This document shows, in pieces, positions 20,453-32,612 of a DNA stretch of 64,000 nt. The translations under genes were made by a program, and so were the position numbers. The stretch is from positions 24,424,459-24,488,458 of the forward strand of contig LS997564.1 of assembly GCA_000469685.2 (NCBI GenBank), written 5' to 3'. Numbering within the stretch: the first letter of the stretch is position 1; each line of letters starts with the position of its first letter. The notes below the pieces were generated by a model. The model saw nothing but the letters and a program-made list of their open reading frames with translations. It ran no database searches and was not told the DNA's origin. This DNA comes from Haemonchus contortus. Taxonomy: Eukaryota > Nematoda > Chromadorea > Rhabditida > Trichostrongylidae.

Positions 20453-23400
20453 AATTACAATTCCATTTAAATCATGGATATTATTTTGGAATGAAGAACT
20501 GAGTTGTTTTTCAAGGAAATCACATGCTATTTCTCCGAAAGACCTTGCTATCATTGAGAAATTCGATAATGTCATCGATGAAGTTGTAAGAGAGCTTTTC
20601 GACGAAGTTTTGGATAAGGTGAGTTAGTAGAAATGGTAATTCCCGTTTTTTGGCCTAGTTATGTGATGCTGTTCCATAAATTTTTAACGTCTTTGAAATT
20701 AGTAATGAGGGCGTCTCTGAAAATGAACATCTATTTTTTTTTGTTTTTTGTTATTACACCTACTTCACATTGATGCAAGAAATACCGAGGATATAGCGGG
20801 AGACTAATAAGCACTCCTGACCCATTCATGCCTGACGAAGAGGGCATTCCTAGAACCCTACATATGCAAGGATAAATTCTTTTGGCGTAAACCGATCCCG
20901 TCCAGGGGATGCGCTTGCGCATTCGGCTCCAATTCAGAATTGTATAGGCGTATTATATGCTATGTAGCCTATACAATGGTTTGTAGTGGCCAGTTGTTTA
21001 GGTCAGCGCTATTATCCTCCCAGGCAAGTCTGGTACCAACTTAGCAACCCCGGAGGGATAGAAGGGCTGGTTGACCTAGGCGGATATCGATCCGGGATTG
21101 GAATCCGTGACCATGCAAGTGTGATAGTGCGCCACTTACCACTATACCACTTCCATCCTACTAATAGAAGTATTTTAATCCGAATTTTCTTTGGACGTTA
21201 AGGAGTTCATGTTAAGAATTTGTTCAGAAATGATCAAGCTAAACTATATTAGAAAAATTAACAGAGCAATTTCAATCTCAATCACATAACGACCAGGTTA
21301 AAATTCCAGATTGTTGGGTTCTTCAATAATGAAGTGGGTACAAGTCACCACAGGAACAAGGCTCATGCCAAAGTAACTCCGCGTGAGTACTGCGTATACT
21401 TCACGTTTCACAGGAAAGACCAGTTTCCCATTTCAGGCAAGTTGATGATGGCAATAGTGCGATGTAACATTTCCGATGTGGGTCGAATAACGGATGGCGT
21501 TATGAATCGACTTCAAGGCGAGATCGGCAATACAGTGGCGCTTAAACCTGGCGACACGAATGTTTTCAGCGTTGTTGACAAACTCAGGAGTAATAGTGGA
21601 AAGGTAGCCGCCGATACTCACAAACAGTCTCGAGGTTTTAAACAAGATTGCAGGAAAAGCAGTTACTCATTGTGGAGCAGGCAGAATCTCTCAGTCCTAA
21701 TATTCTGAATGGACTGTTCTACGCTTTGTCTTCTCTAACCAGCAACATAAGAATTCTCTTATGCTTACGAATGTCCACAAAACGTGCAACATTTTTTTCT
21801 GCTCTATCACGGAGAGCTTTGTCGTCACTCGATGTAAAGTGCTTCTCGCTATCCTCTTCGGAGAAGGTGTTTGATCGACTTGTCTCCGCTGTGTTGCTCA
21901 ATCCAACCTTCACTCATTTGAAAATCGAACCATCATTTGCGAGATTCTTGAGGTAGCTCATCAGACGAAGGCCTATTTTCATAAATCCTTATTGATAGTC
22001 CCAGTATATTATTTGGGGAAATGGTCACATTATTTCAGATCCTCCTTCTTCCGAGACGACTTTTCTATAACTTTTGTGAAAAAATCGCTTCGCTTCGCCC
22101 TGATGCAGCAGTTGTGGAGAATTCAGAAACTAGACACAAGCGTAAGACTTCTAAGCCGTACTTATTGTTGATTCGCTTGTATTCAACGAGCACCTCTTCT
22201 TGGAAATTCAGTAGACCCACTTTTGATTCCGTTTTCGTTTTGGGTACTGTTACCGATACATACGTTATGAGGTGAACAATGTTCAGGGAATGGATTAAAT
22301 TTTGTGGGCATTTCGCATTTTGTTCGAGTGTCCTTCAACGAAATAATACTATGTCGTTATTTATTAGACTTCAGTAGTATTGTTTCAGAATGAATCGTCG
22401 AAGAAGTTCACAAATGGCATGGAGGACTACATGAACGTTCTGACCTTCCTCCATGCCTGCTTATTCGGTTCGGAGTGAGTCATAACCTAATGTTGCGCTA
22501 AACTTTGGATGCGATTTTGATACTGCTGTTGAGTAGCTTCGGTCCTTGCGCAAGCTGATTGGCGAAAACCAGATGGCGTCGACTGATTTTCGTAGTTAAA
22601 TGACCGATTCTGCGATTTGAAGTTTTCGATGAGCTCCGATGCCCCGCTCTTCCTTATGAATTATCACAGCTTGAATCCCAGCCATTTCGACTGGATGAAC
22701 ATTCAAGCAAGAAATCGCTCTATAGTTTTGCTGCGTGTCCCAGCTTGCTATGTGAAAAGTAAAAATGGGGTAGCCGATTTTGCTTGTGCTTAGAGACGGA
22801 ATCCGAATTTCTTAGTTAATCGAATTTAGTTTTAAAACAGCCTCGGGAGGGGAAAAGCACCAGGATGGAAGAGATAATTACTTCGTACAAAAAGCTGGGA
22901 TGGAGTCATAAGTGGAACATAACTCATCAACCACTGTGCTCCTTCCCTCCTTACTCTTAGTGAAAAATTTTATTTCTTGGCTAAGAAACGTCCTCAAGCG
23001 CCATTATGCCATTACGCAAACTCGTCTACACTTCTCTGTGCTCCAACGCCCAATTTTGAAAACACTCCACCCTTCAAACCACATTTTCATGTGGAAATTT
23101 ACCAGTGATTTTCGGAGTACATCTTGCCAGGCATTAAATTTTCACTGGTGCAAAAACTTGTGGCAAAATAATATCTAATTCGAGTTATGCTTGCCGATTT
23201 AAGGGAAAGACCGCAACAGTTCCCCTCATCGAGTCTTCTTAAACTACACGAAGATGTGCAGTTGGATGGTTTCCTAGAAAGGACGGATGCTTCCAGCGAA
23301 TACAAGTAAGATTTTGTCAGTGTTCGATCATATACTATGTAACTGAGTTGCTTCAGAATGTTGCTCTCTTCAACGTACATGCCTTTTTTGAGCTGTTCAG

Positions 23401-26400
23401 AGAATGGCTACAGTCGCTCAGACATTCATCTGATGAGGAGCTTTCAGAACTATTGAGACGTAAAGAAATAGCTAAATACGATATCAAAATCGAGTCAGTC
23501 AATACAAGCGATGAAGCTCCAGGAAAAAGTCGACAGGTTCGCGGTTTTTGGATCCGTTGGTCATCCTTGTAGCCGTGCCACTTCGAATATTGCTTCTTTC
23601 CAAACCTCACAACTTTGAATGATGCCCGATTGCGCTTATCTTATCTACATTATACCAAAATTAAATTCAGTTGTGCTGTGGTGTTGCGCTGAGTGTTCAT
23701 CGGTATGGCCTTGCACTTCCTTAAAACTTTGCTTTTCGCATTATTGATAGGCTCAACTTCGAAATTGCTTAACAAGATAGTACTAGCTTTGTGAATGATA
23801 ATGGAAATCGGGGAAATGTAGGGTAGGCATGGTTCCTCTTGTAATCAACGTGAGATGCATGGCAAGAATGCCACTAGAGGTGTTTTGCCAGCCGATCATT
23901 TTGTTGGCGTTCACAAAAGCATTTAATATGTCTATGCATGTTGAGAATGCATTTCAAGCAGTAAATATTTTCATAGATGACGAATTATGTAGTCTTCATT
24001 TTATGAATTTTTGACTACTTTTGATATGATCGAACAAAACATCTTAGTTAATTCTTGTATTGTTTCAGAGTTCAGAGAAAGTGTTGGAGAAAACGTCAGT
24101 GTTGCGTCTGAAAGAAATGATGAGGGAGAGAATATCTGCCGCACATCGCAACCCACAAGCGTTGGCGCGTCAAAAAGCAGTAAAAAATATGGAGGTCAGT
24201 AATTCAGAGTGATGATTTATTTCTCGAGAAAACTATCAAATCATTGTATGTGTCGAAAAAAAGTTTAACGAATACTGGTATATATTAGGTTGTTCGGAAA
24301 GGAATGCGCGCTAAATTTGTCCATTCATTTCTTCCTTGCTATAAAAGATTTTTCAGAACAGTTTCGTCTATTCGGAAGAGATTTTCATTGCGCATCTTTT
24401 GATATACTCTTGTCTATGTCCACTTTGTTTTTTCTAAGAAAAAAAAGTTTAAAAGGTGCTTGACCAAAATTCCTTTTGCGGGCTTGCATGTGGTACAACT
24501 TCAAGCAAGTGAAATCGGCTGCCGAATCTCATCGTGCCACATCTGAAGTATATGTCGAAGAAGCCCTGTCAGAAAGCCAGTGTCGACGATGGTATTGGCG
24601 TTGCAAAAACGGTAATGAAAGCTTGGAGGACGAAGAACATCGAAGTCGGCCCCAATTCGTCGATAACCAAGTGTTGAAGGCCGTCATTGAATTGGATCCG
24701 CACCAAACCACCCGAGAACTGGCCACACATGTTGGCTGCTCAAACTCTACCATCCATGAGCATTTGACAAGAAGGACAGGTGCGGAAAATGGGTACCGCA
24801 CAAGCTAAGCGACTCAAACCAGGCAACACCAGTGGCGATGGCCGAAATTCTTCTCCATCGCTCCAAGAACAGCGGTTTTTTCAACTCTATTATTACATCA
24901 GACGGAAAAAGGATCTGCCTCGACAACACAACACGAAAATGACAGTGGATAGACGCTGGTGACACTCCAAAATCTACTACGAAACCGGACACACACGGCA
25001 GAAAGGTGATGCTCTGTGTTTGGTGGAACAGCAAAGGTGAGTGCAGTTTGAAGTCCTGAATTCAGGTCAAACGGTTACGGCGGACATTTACGAAGATCAG
25101 TTGAACTGTGTGGATCAAGCCCTGCGTCGTTAAGGTGTCGAAACGACGTCAACAAAATTCCTCCTCGACAACGCTTGTTAACATGTTGCGAAAACCACCC
25201 TGGAAAAAAATTGAGGAGTAGGGGTAGGCAATTCCTCCCTCATCCGCCTTACAGCCCAAACCTGACTCCATCCGACGACCATCTGTTCCGGTCAATGTAG
25301 CACTCCTTGGCCGAGAGAAAATTCCAAAACCGCGAAAAAGTCCAACTCAGGGTGTCCTACTACTTTGAGTTGCAGTCGGCCCAGTTCTTCAGGAGAAGGA
25401 TCCATTCTTTGCGTCAACATAGACAACAAGTCATCGATAGTAATGGAAAATATCTTATGAATTGATCTTGTTTAGTTTCGTTTTTATAATAAAAAATTTT
25501 TCGAATTCAAACGCGCATTCCTTTCCGAACAACCTAATAGTAAAGGTCAGAGGTGTTCACCGGAACGGCTTTTCGAGCATTGCCTTTTCTTACTCCTCTG
25601 ATTGCAAGTCATTTCTAGTTTTCACGACATACTATTCAATGTTGCGAAAAAATGCGACAACACACAAACAAACAGGCAAAACACGACAAACAAACAATAA
25701 CAATTCTATTAAGTGCTGTTTGCGTTAGATGAAACACACAATTTTTGGGGAAGCATGAAGACTATAACTCTCAAAGTGAAGGTTTCAGTTGAAAATTGGA
25801 AGGGAAGTAAATTGACCTGATAGTGCTCCGTTGAAAAATCGTAACCCGTGTCCTGAGCATAGCAGGCGGCATTGCTTCGTTTACTTGCTAAAGAAGTTCA
25901 CATGGTGTTCTGGCCTTTGGCAAATGAAGCGAGCTGCTAAATCTTGTTTCTGCTTGACGGCTTGGCATGCTGTTCTCAAACTTCCCATTTATGTGTTCTG
26001 GTTCAAATGTGAAGGTTCTCATTCAAGAACTCTCCCAATATTCTGTCGGAATGTGGCCCGAACCGCTAGTCTTTGCAAAATCCACTAATCTCGTTATTTG
26101 GCTCGCCCAGGATTAGACTGTCGTGTTGATCATGTCCTGGCAGCTTTAAATTGTTGCTCCCTTGTCGAATATGCAAATGGGAAATCTCATGAGAGCAAAG
26201 TATCGCTGCACATCCACAGTGCTCGATGAGTCAAACGACGATTTCCCACGGGTCCAATGGGCCCAACTCCTTGCAAGACTATTTACTACAAATGCTATGT
26301 CATCCTGATCAAACAGATTCTCTAGCTCTTGTGGGTAACCGGACTTCGCCTCACTCGTGCAATTCCCATGTATAGATAGCGGAGAGCAGACCCTAATCTC

Positions 26401-28111
26401 ACTTTTTGGTTTCCGAACAAATGAACGTTGCGACCTGCTGCATTCATCCTCCTCTAGAAGTCCTTACGATGCGTAGAAACTCGCTTAATACTGTTTTCGA
26501 CGGCGACGATCGCTCTCAGGGCAGTGATAAATAGGTTCACCCTAGCAAGTAGATACCTAACATGATTAATCTCTTCTCGAAGCCGTGATTACACTCCTTT
26601 CTTGCGTAAACGTTGAGAATGATACGGCTGTGTGTTGTTATTTCTCATACTATCCGCTATCACTTTCGGAGCAACACTAAGACAGATCTCTCAAAGTTCC
26701 GTTACTAATTATCGGGGAAGTGTTGGAGATGTTAAAAATCTGTTTAAGGTACAGAAAAATCGCGTAACGAAAAATTGTCCTAGCGAAATTTGTCGTTCCA
26801 ATGAATATTATTGCATTGATATTACATTGATTTTCAGAATCTTCTACGTTCCGTCCTACGTCCGGTTTCATCGCTTCCGAACTCATCCAATTTCTTGATA
26901 GGCACGAACACTACACACTCTCTGGCACCGGATGTTGTCCAACACATAGAAGAGTCGATTATATCTCAAAAGGTATGCGCTTATTACGATTGGTAGGCCC
27001 TGTCGACTGTTTTTTGCGACGAGTTTTTCATCGAGCTGAGAACTTCATCTTTTCCATAGTTCACCAGTTTCATTGCAGTTTTTTTTCACTCATTAGTTTC
27101 GCGATAAATTCATTGCAGGGAGAATTGTTGAGTATTGCTGTGCTCGCTCTGTTGAAACAAGGACGGTGGAAAACGGTTGCTCTATCTGAATGGGGGAAAA
27201 CGTTTGCAGCTGATTGTATTGCCGAGGTAGTTCTCGTGAGATTGTAGCTTGATTCTACTATATTGTACAGCTGAGTTGGAAATAACGCGCCAGTCTTTCT
27301 ACAGCTCCGATCATCAACGCACGAAAGAGCGCGCTTTGGGTTTTTGGCAGTGTGGAACATGGGGCGTTGGCGGGTACGACGATTTTGGCTCTCGTGCTCG
27401 CTAAGTTGCCCCATGAGGTGTATTTCTCTGAAACCAAAACTTAGAGGCCAATTCAAGTGTAATATACGAATTAGAGAAAAGAACAGCAGCCGACAGGGTG
27501 TTCTGCTTCTCTGTTTCCTCGCAGCGTAGTAAAAACATCACAGATGCAAAAGTAAAGCAAAGTAGGAAATCGCTATCTGAAGAACTGTGTCCGGTTTTAA
27601 AGGAGGGTTGAGAGCGGGGTGTAAGGTAGGAAGGTGAGACAAATTCTTTGACCTCCTTAAAACTCCCTGGAGGAACAGAAAAGGTATTCCTAAAGAGATC
27701 AAAAAAGTGAAGTAGAAGGGATTTTTCCACTTGATCAAACGAACAGCTGCTGTCAACGCACAGAAGTCGTACAGAGATGTAATGAAGAATATCAGGTCAA
27801 ATGACTTCGAACTAGAATCGGTTGAATCTCTACTTAAGGTTGATTATGGCTACACTTCAACTCATCGGTTTCATTCCATGCGACTTCATTTCTTCAATGT
27901 TCCTCAGATATTCGTGCATCTGAATTAATTAGTTTGCAGTGTTTTTAACAAGAATCTATTCCAGCATGCTGATGTAGACGAGACACAAATCGAAGCGATG
28001 TTCTTTGCTTGTGTTGGACAGTTGGAAGTGATGGGAATCGTAAGAGGGAGCAGTGACCATGAAACTCCTTCCGTTACTATCGCTCACCATGTACTCAATT
28101 CAGTAGTTTGA
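20453..28111 (+). CDS. orc-3: Origin recognition complex subunit 3 (ORC3 family), multi-exon
   Basis: ORC3 is a core subunit of the complex that marks replication origins in the nucleus. Exons read by eye: 20453-20618, about 21437-21603, 21654-21952, 22039-22141, 22389-22474, about 22961-23092, about 23187-23305, 23357-23536, 24069-24194, 26686-26748, 26838-26972, 27119-27226, 27965-28111 (TGA). Family-typical segments in order: ILFWNEELSCF (N-terminus), LMMAIVRCNISD, LLIVEQAESLSP, FRDDFSITFVKKSLRF, LSEWGKTFAADC, and the winged-helix tail FACVGQLEVMGIV. Phases close cleanly over exons 21654-22474 and from 23357 on. They do not close at the joins 20618/21437 and 23305/23357, so micro-exons, other sites or indels remain possible. 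The start exon is not found. A SINE and a mariner lie in introns. Confidence 0.82.
20975..21158 (-). mobile_element. tRNA-derived SINE, copy 1 (in ORC3 intron)
   Basis: On the minus strand it starts GGAAGTGGTATAGTGGTAAG, with an A-box-like TGGTATAGTGG. A B-box-like stretch GGATTCCAATCC follows, then a common body with GGATCGATATCCGCC, GGTACCAGACTTGCCTGG and a tail around TGGCCACTACAAA. It matches copies at 43831-43970 (+) and 49105-49280 (-). The B box is decayed relative to copy 2. Confidence 0.7.
24285..25537 (+). mobile_element. Mariner (DD34D-type) transposon, decayed, in ORC3 intron
   Basis: 1253 bp with inverted ends TTAGGTTGTTCGGAAAGGAA at left and the complement at right. The ends are flanked by TA (24283-24284 and 25538-25539). 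The transposase remnant runs on the plus strand from ATG at 24488. The N-terminal helix-turn-helix regions contain RRWYWRCKNGNESLEDE and TTRELATHVGCSNSTI. Later in-frame pieces keep LLDNAC (second catalytic D) and SPNLTPSDDHLF (third D, in PSD). Several stops and frame changes make it inactive. The D(34)D-type PSD ending and the ends resemble mariner elements described from hookworms and other animals. Confidence 0.85.
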
Positions 28112-28444
28112 TAAAAAGCGCTGAGTCCTACTGCCCTTGATCTGCGATGCAGTGTGAGAAGTTCCGGAGAGTGAGTGGCACTCAAAATTTAGACGTTGTT
28201 ATGATCTTTTGTGCCTACTGACCTTCGAATATGCCCCCTCTAGGAATGTTTGTCTTGACTGTTGCTGATCGACTATTTCCTTAGATTTTGATATCATTTT
28301 TAGAGATGTGTAAAGCTCTTTTCAAATGAACATAAGCATGGCTCATGGTGGCAAAATAAATAATTGTTCACCCATGATGAAAGAGAAAGTCATATAAACG
28401 TTCATAAACGAGACAGTTAACTACTGTCCTACTAGCTATTTTAA
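28112..28444. other. Region downstream of ORC3
   Basis: Likely the ORC3 3' UTR and spacer. AATAAATAA near 28356 could be a polyadenylation signal but is about 245 bases past the stop. Nothing else seen. Confidence 0.3.
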
Positions 28445-28850
28445 TAAGTGTGTGTGTGCAGGTTTGTCGGTGTGTCTGTCGATGTTGACCGGCCGGGAGT
28501 TCATAACTATTGTCCCCCTCGAGATAGCTCAGTTTCGAAAGGTGTACATGCGGCAGGATGGGTGACGCTGTTGGTGGGCGACAGGATGTGATAACATTCG
28601 ATAGGACTAACAAGGGTGGTACAAGTCAAGGCCGTGATGGTTGAGGGTAGAGATAAAGTATGGTAGAAAGCCACAGGCTCCGTTACTCGATTCATATTAA
28701 CAGTGGAAGCCTGACATATTGATAACAGGTGCGATAGATGTCGTGATCGTGGATGGTTGGTAAAAGAAACCGATAATTTAGAGCGCACAGTAGGCGTAGA
28801 CTTGAGGGACCACGCATCATTTCCTCTTTTTACATACATAGTGAATTCCG
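28445..28850 (+). repeat. Copy of the (TG)n / GACCGG-headed tandem repeat family
   Basis: A TG-rich head at 28448-28485 is followed by GACCGGCCGGGAGTTCATAAC, then by decayed units. The layout is the same as at 53235-53900 and, on the minus strand, at 14530-15740. Open frames here are shadows. Confidence 0.55.
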
Positions 28851-30180
28851 GCTACTTTGTTGACGTACGGATACGACTGGATCGCAGGTAACGCCTATAG
28901 AAAGTGATAGACTCATAACTGATAGAAGCTAATAAGTTACGTTGAAAAGTACTAGCCTATTCGTTTGTAACCCTTTCGCTATTTTCGATGTAGCCTTGGC
29001 ACTAAGTTTGACAGGATAAGGTAGGATGGTATTATAAACTAGACTGACAAATAACCTAATGATACGGTCTACTTAGGTGGGATCCATGTAGGAGGGAAGA
29101 AGTTAGGTTTGGTTCTTGCTGCAATGTATTATGTAAGTTTGTATGTACGTATGTTTGTATGTTCAATGGGAAATTCAATATTACCTGGAAAACATCTTTG
29201 GAGGTCGGGACAAGTTCGGGATGGGTGGAGCCTGAGATGAGATCAACAGAGGACACATAAGGTACGCGAAGCTGCGCCCGCAGGTGGCGGTGCAAATGCC
29301 AGAATGGGTGGTGCGAATGGCCAAGCGTCTTATTTTGTCTTCGAAAAGGTCTAAACACCGGGAAAAAATAGAGTTAGGTGAGGATACAGTAGCACTCAAA
29401 AGTCTTCGGTGAAATGGGTTTTCAGCGGTGCTTTTCAGTTGTAACTCCCTTACTACTGGATCTAATCATGCGAAATTTCAGGGTATGTAGCATGAGTGTA
29501 TTGTGAATATTTACCACTATTAACCTTCAATCTGATCATGTTCCAGATATTCCAAAGAGCTTGAACTCAAAATGGACTGAGAATGAAGATGATGGTCCTT
29601 CTAGAATCTCTTTGCTTTTTGTCATGTCTAAGGTGTACGAGCGGTAATGGCGAACACAATAAATTTAAAAAATGAACGCACATAAGGTGCGAATAAGTGC
29701 AGACGTCAACAACTTCACTTTTAGCAAAATCTGCTACCTCATCAAACACCTTGCTCTATCTGTGGATACTGCAACTTTGCAGTCAAATAGCGTTGGGTGG
29801 GGTGAAATATGCTCTAGTTGAACATATCGAAGTTTCGCGCGATTTGGTCCACTGTGGAAAAAGTTATGAACGAAAAAGCATTTCACTGAAGACTTTTGAG
29901 CGCTACTGTCGGTTCAACAAACCAGACGAAAGATACCCACCTGCTGTGGGCGTGGCTTCTTTGAAATAGGGGTACTTTTCAGATGGATTCAAAACTTAAT
30001 TCATAACAGGCGTGGAGGCCAGAGAAAAAAATAAAGGGAGTGACAAAGACCTAATACGTGCTGAGCATCCATAACCTTACTGAAGCTTCGCGTACTATGG
30101 GCGGGGAGTGTATCTAAATGGAATGGTCTTTTTGGAAAATACATAACTGCGTTAAGTAGGGATCTAGATCGTAGAAATAG
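28851..30180. other. Repeat-rich stretch without a supported gene
   Basis: Contains a TATG-rich tract at 29125-29165 and several diverged pieces related to local repeats, such as AACTCCCTTACTACTGG at 29442, which resembles heads of the GACCGG family. No coding exon with usable splice sites was found. Confidence 0.35.
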
Positions 30181-30181
30181 A

Positions 30182-30425
30182 GTGGTCAGAGACTATTTAA
30201 CATATGTGATTTCTAAAGTGGCAGGGTTTGCCCTTGGATGGGTGGGGCTATGGTCCAAAATTCATAGCTCTCTTCAGAAGGATTCTAGAGCTTGGAAAAA
30301 AAGTGGTCAGGGACTATTGAAGAAATATGGTCAAATTTCGAAGTGGGCGGGGTTTGCATTGACGGGTGGGGAGGATAACTCTATTCCAAAATGTTTTCCA
30401 GTGAGTGCGCCACATACCCCGCAAT
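30182..30425. repeat. Two tandem copies of a ~121-bp unit
   Basis: GTGGTCAGAGACTATT at 30182 recurs as GTGGTCAGGGACTATT at 30303. The following bases, around GGCAGGGTTTGCCCTTG / GGCGGGGTTTGCATTGA, also match. Period 121 bp. The 84-codon frame across it is repeat-derived. Confidence 0.65.
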
Positions 30426-30961
30426 GCGCCATATGAACTACTTTCATTTGGAATGCCACCATTATAAATTAGAAGGAGAACGCGCCACGAACTCTGCCTG
30501 CTCAAAATATAGAAGGAATTCAGGGCGCATGTGAGAATTCGCCTAGGTAATTGAATAATCCCAATAAATTTAATTTTTGGCCGATGACCATCACAAGATT
30601 GAGATGTGAAAGCGGGGCTCAAATCCCATTTTCACTCGAAATATCAGCCCTACAATTCTCAGTAGGAACGCGCCACGCAATCGAACGTCGCTTGGAATAT
30701 AAAGGTGTCTGGTAGTTTTGGAACAGTCAACCTTCCACTTCAACTAACGGCTAAAAAAGATCTCCAATGAGTTGTTTTTTTTACCAACAATCAGTACAAT
30801 TATATGATGTCATTACTGTGTACCTCTGCTTGTCATAAATAAATATATTAATGAGAGATAATTAAATTACTTCACCACGATTCCGCAGCGTGCCGACATG
30901 ATTCATATCCTTGAGGATATATGCATGGTTCAAGGGCATTCAACAGCTGCAGACCGGGTGT

Positions 30962-31985
30962 GCGACGTTAGTCACGACTGACATTACTTAGCGCCGAGGT
31001 GCGAAGTGACCTCAATCGTAACCAACCTCATCTTACTTATGAGAGTGATGCTAAATAATGAGCAAATAAAACTTCAAGAAAATCAGTTTTTCAACGTAAA
31101 ACTTCCATGGTTCTTGGTTTAAAAAGTTTTATTACCATGCGAGGTGATAGAAATTTCAACAAAAAATTCCAATCAAATGTAAAGAATAATTTCCCAAGTT
31201 TTCTAATAGGAATTATCTTAAAAATAATAATTGAACAATTCAGATGGTCTTGTTCGTAACGAATTTGGACATTTTTATGCAAGTGATACGGTTGGAGCGG
31301 TTGGGTAGGTTGCATCGTCGGAAGTATCATAGTATTTAAAAGGGTTGGGTGCGGATTGAAGCTGTGTTGAAGCTGAAGGGTACCCCCGTGGAATCTCAGA
31401 AGTACTAGAAAGTGTCGTCAGAATACACAGTAAGGTTCTAAGCAGGGCTTCTTTTCTATAGTCAACAGTTGCTTATAAGTCAGTTACCCACCAGGTTAGA
31501 GTAGCTTACCTTTGCCGGATTCAGCCTGAAGTATTGTAACATTAGAAGTGTGGAAGAAAGGAGAATGTGGAATGACTTTACTGATCAGCCGGCGGGCGTT
31601 CAATGACCATTCAAACACAAGATGCCCCAATATCAGACATCTACGTAGCTACTGTAAATGTTGTTTGTCGTCACAGATGAGTGAAAATCAAAAAGGCCTC
31701 AAAATAATGGGCTTTACATCTTAACGAATTTCATTTTCATGAATATCGAATTTTTCTATTCTATATGGTAATAGAACTCTTTAAACCGAAGACCATGAAA
31801 ATTTTACCTTGAAAAACTAATTTTCTTGCAGTTTCATTTTCTCATCATTCACCATCACTCTCATAAGTAAGATGAGGTTAGTTACGATCGAGGGGAGGCA
31901 CGTAATTAAAATAAGGTCAGTCACGATTGAGGTCACTTCGCACCTCGGCGCGAAGCAATGTCAGTCGAGATCAACGTCGCACACC
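30962..31985. mobile_element. Foldback (inverted-repeat) element, about 1 kb
   Basis: The left arm from about 30962 (GGGTGTGCGACGTTAGTCA) to about 31140 is mirrored by the right arm from about 31750 to 31985 (ending TCGACGTTG... CACACCC when complemented). Both contain GCGCCGAGGTGCGAAGTGAC and AACCTCATCTTACTTATGAG. The right arm has an extra ~35-bp direct repetition of GTNACTNACCT. No coding capacity in the ~600-bp loop. A non-autonomous DNA element is likely. A target duplication could not be fixed. Confidence 0.65.
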
Positions 31986-32612
31986 CCCTTCTCTTAGTGC
32001 TCTTACCCGAATCGCATTCATAATCTTCTCTCGCCATGGTTTTTGATCATAAGGTTAATCGTAATCGTGTAACCCCGCACGTCAATAACTTCAAGCTTTT
32101 CTGATATTGATTAACAAATATATTATTTTGCAAGAAACAATTTCTGATCTGTTTTCAGTGCTTGACTCATTTTTACTTGTTTTTTAAAGTTACATTTCGG
32201 ACTCATACCTAAAACCTGATCATCTTAACGGGAATTTAATTTGAAACATTTTATTGTATTCAAGGTAACTCTGCAACATGGATTTTCCATATCTAATTTA
32301 TTTTTTGTTCCATTTTAGGTCCTTTTTGTCGTTGTGATTCGTGATTGGAAACGATGGCTTTCTGACTCTGACTTGAATACTGTTAAGAGAAAGAAAAAAA
32401 AACAAACGAAAGATTGAGAGGTGGGTCACATCCAAATTATTTGCGAAAAGAGAAGGAAAAGAAACAGTCAAAGTAATACACAATCGTTCGCGGCATTATG
32501 CCTGACCTTGAATGTTGTGCTGTTTCTGTGAGAACGTGTTTCAGTTTCTGCATCTGATTTGAACCCTTTTTGCAGAAAACGATGAGTGGAACCAGAGTAA
32601 CTCTTTCTGAAG

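Noticed and set aside
27731..27928. 65-codon frame as an extra ORC3 exon
   Set aside because: The flanking exons 27119-27226 and 27965-28111 join in phase and match the family without it.
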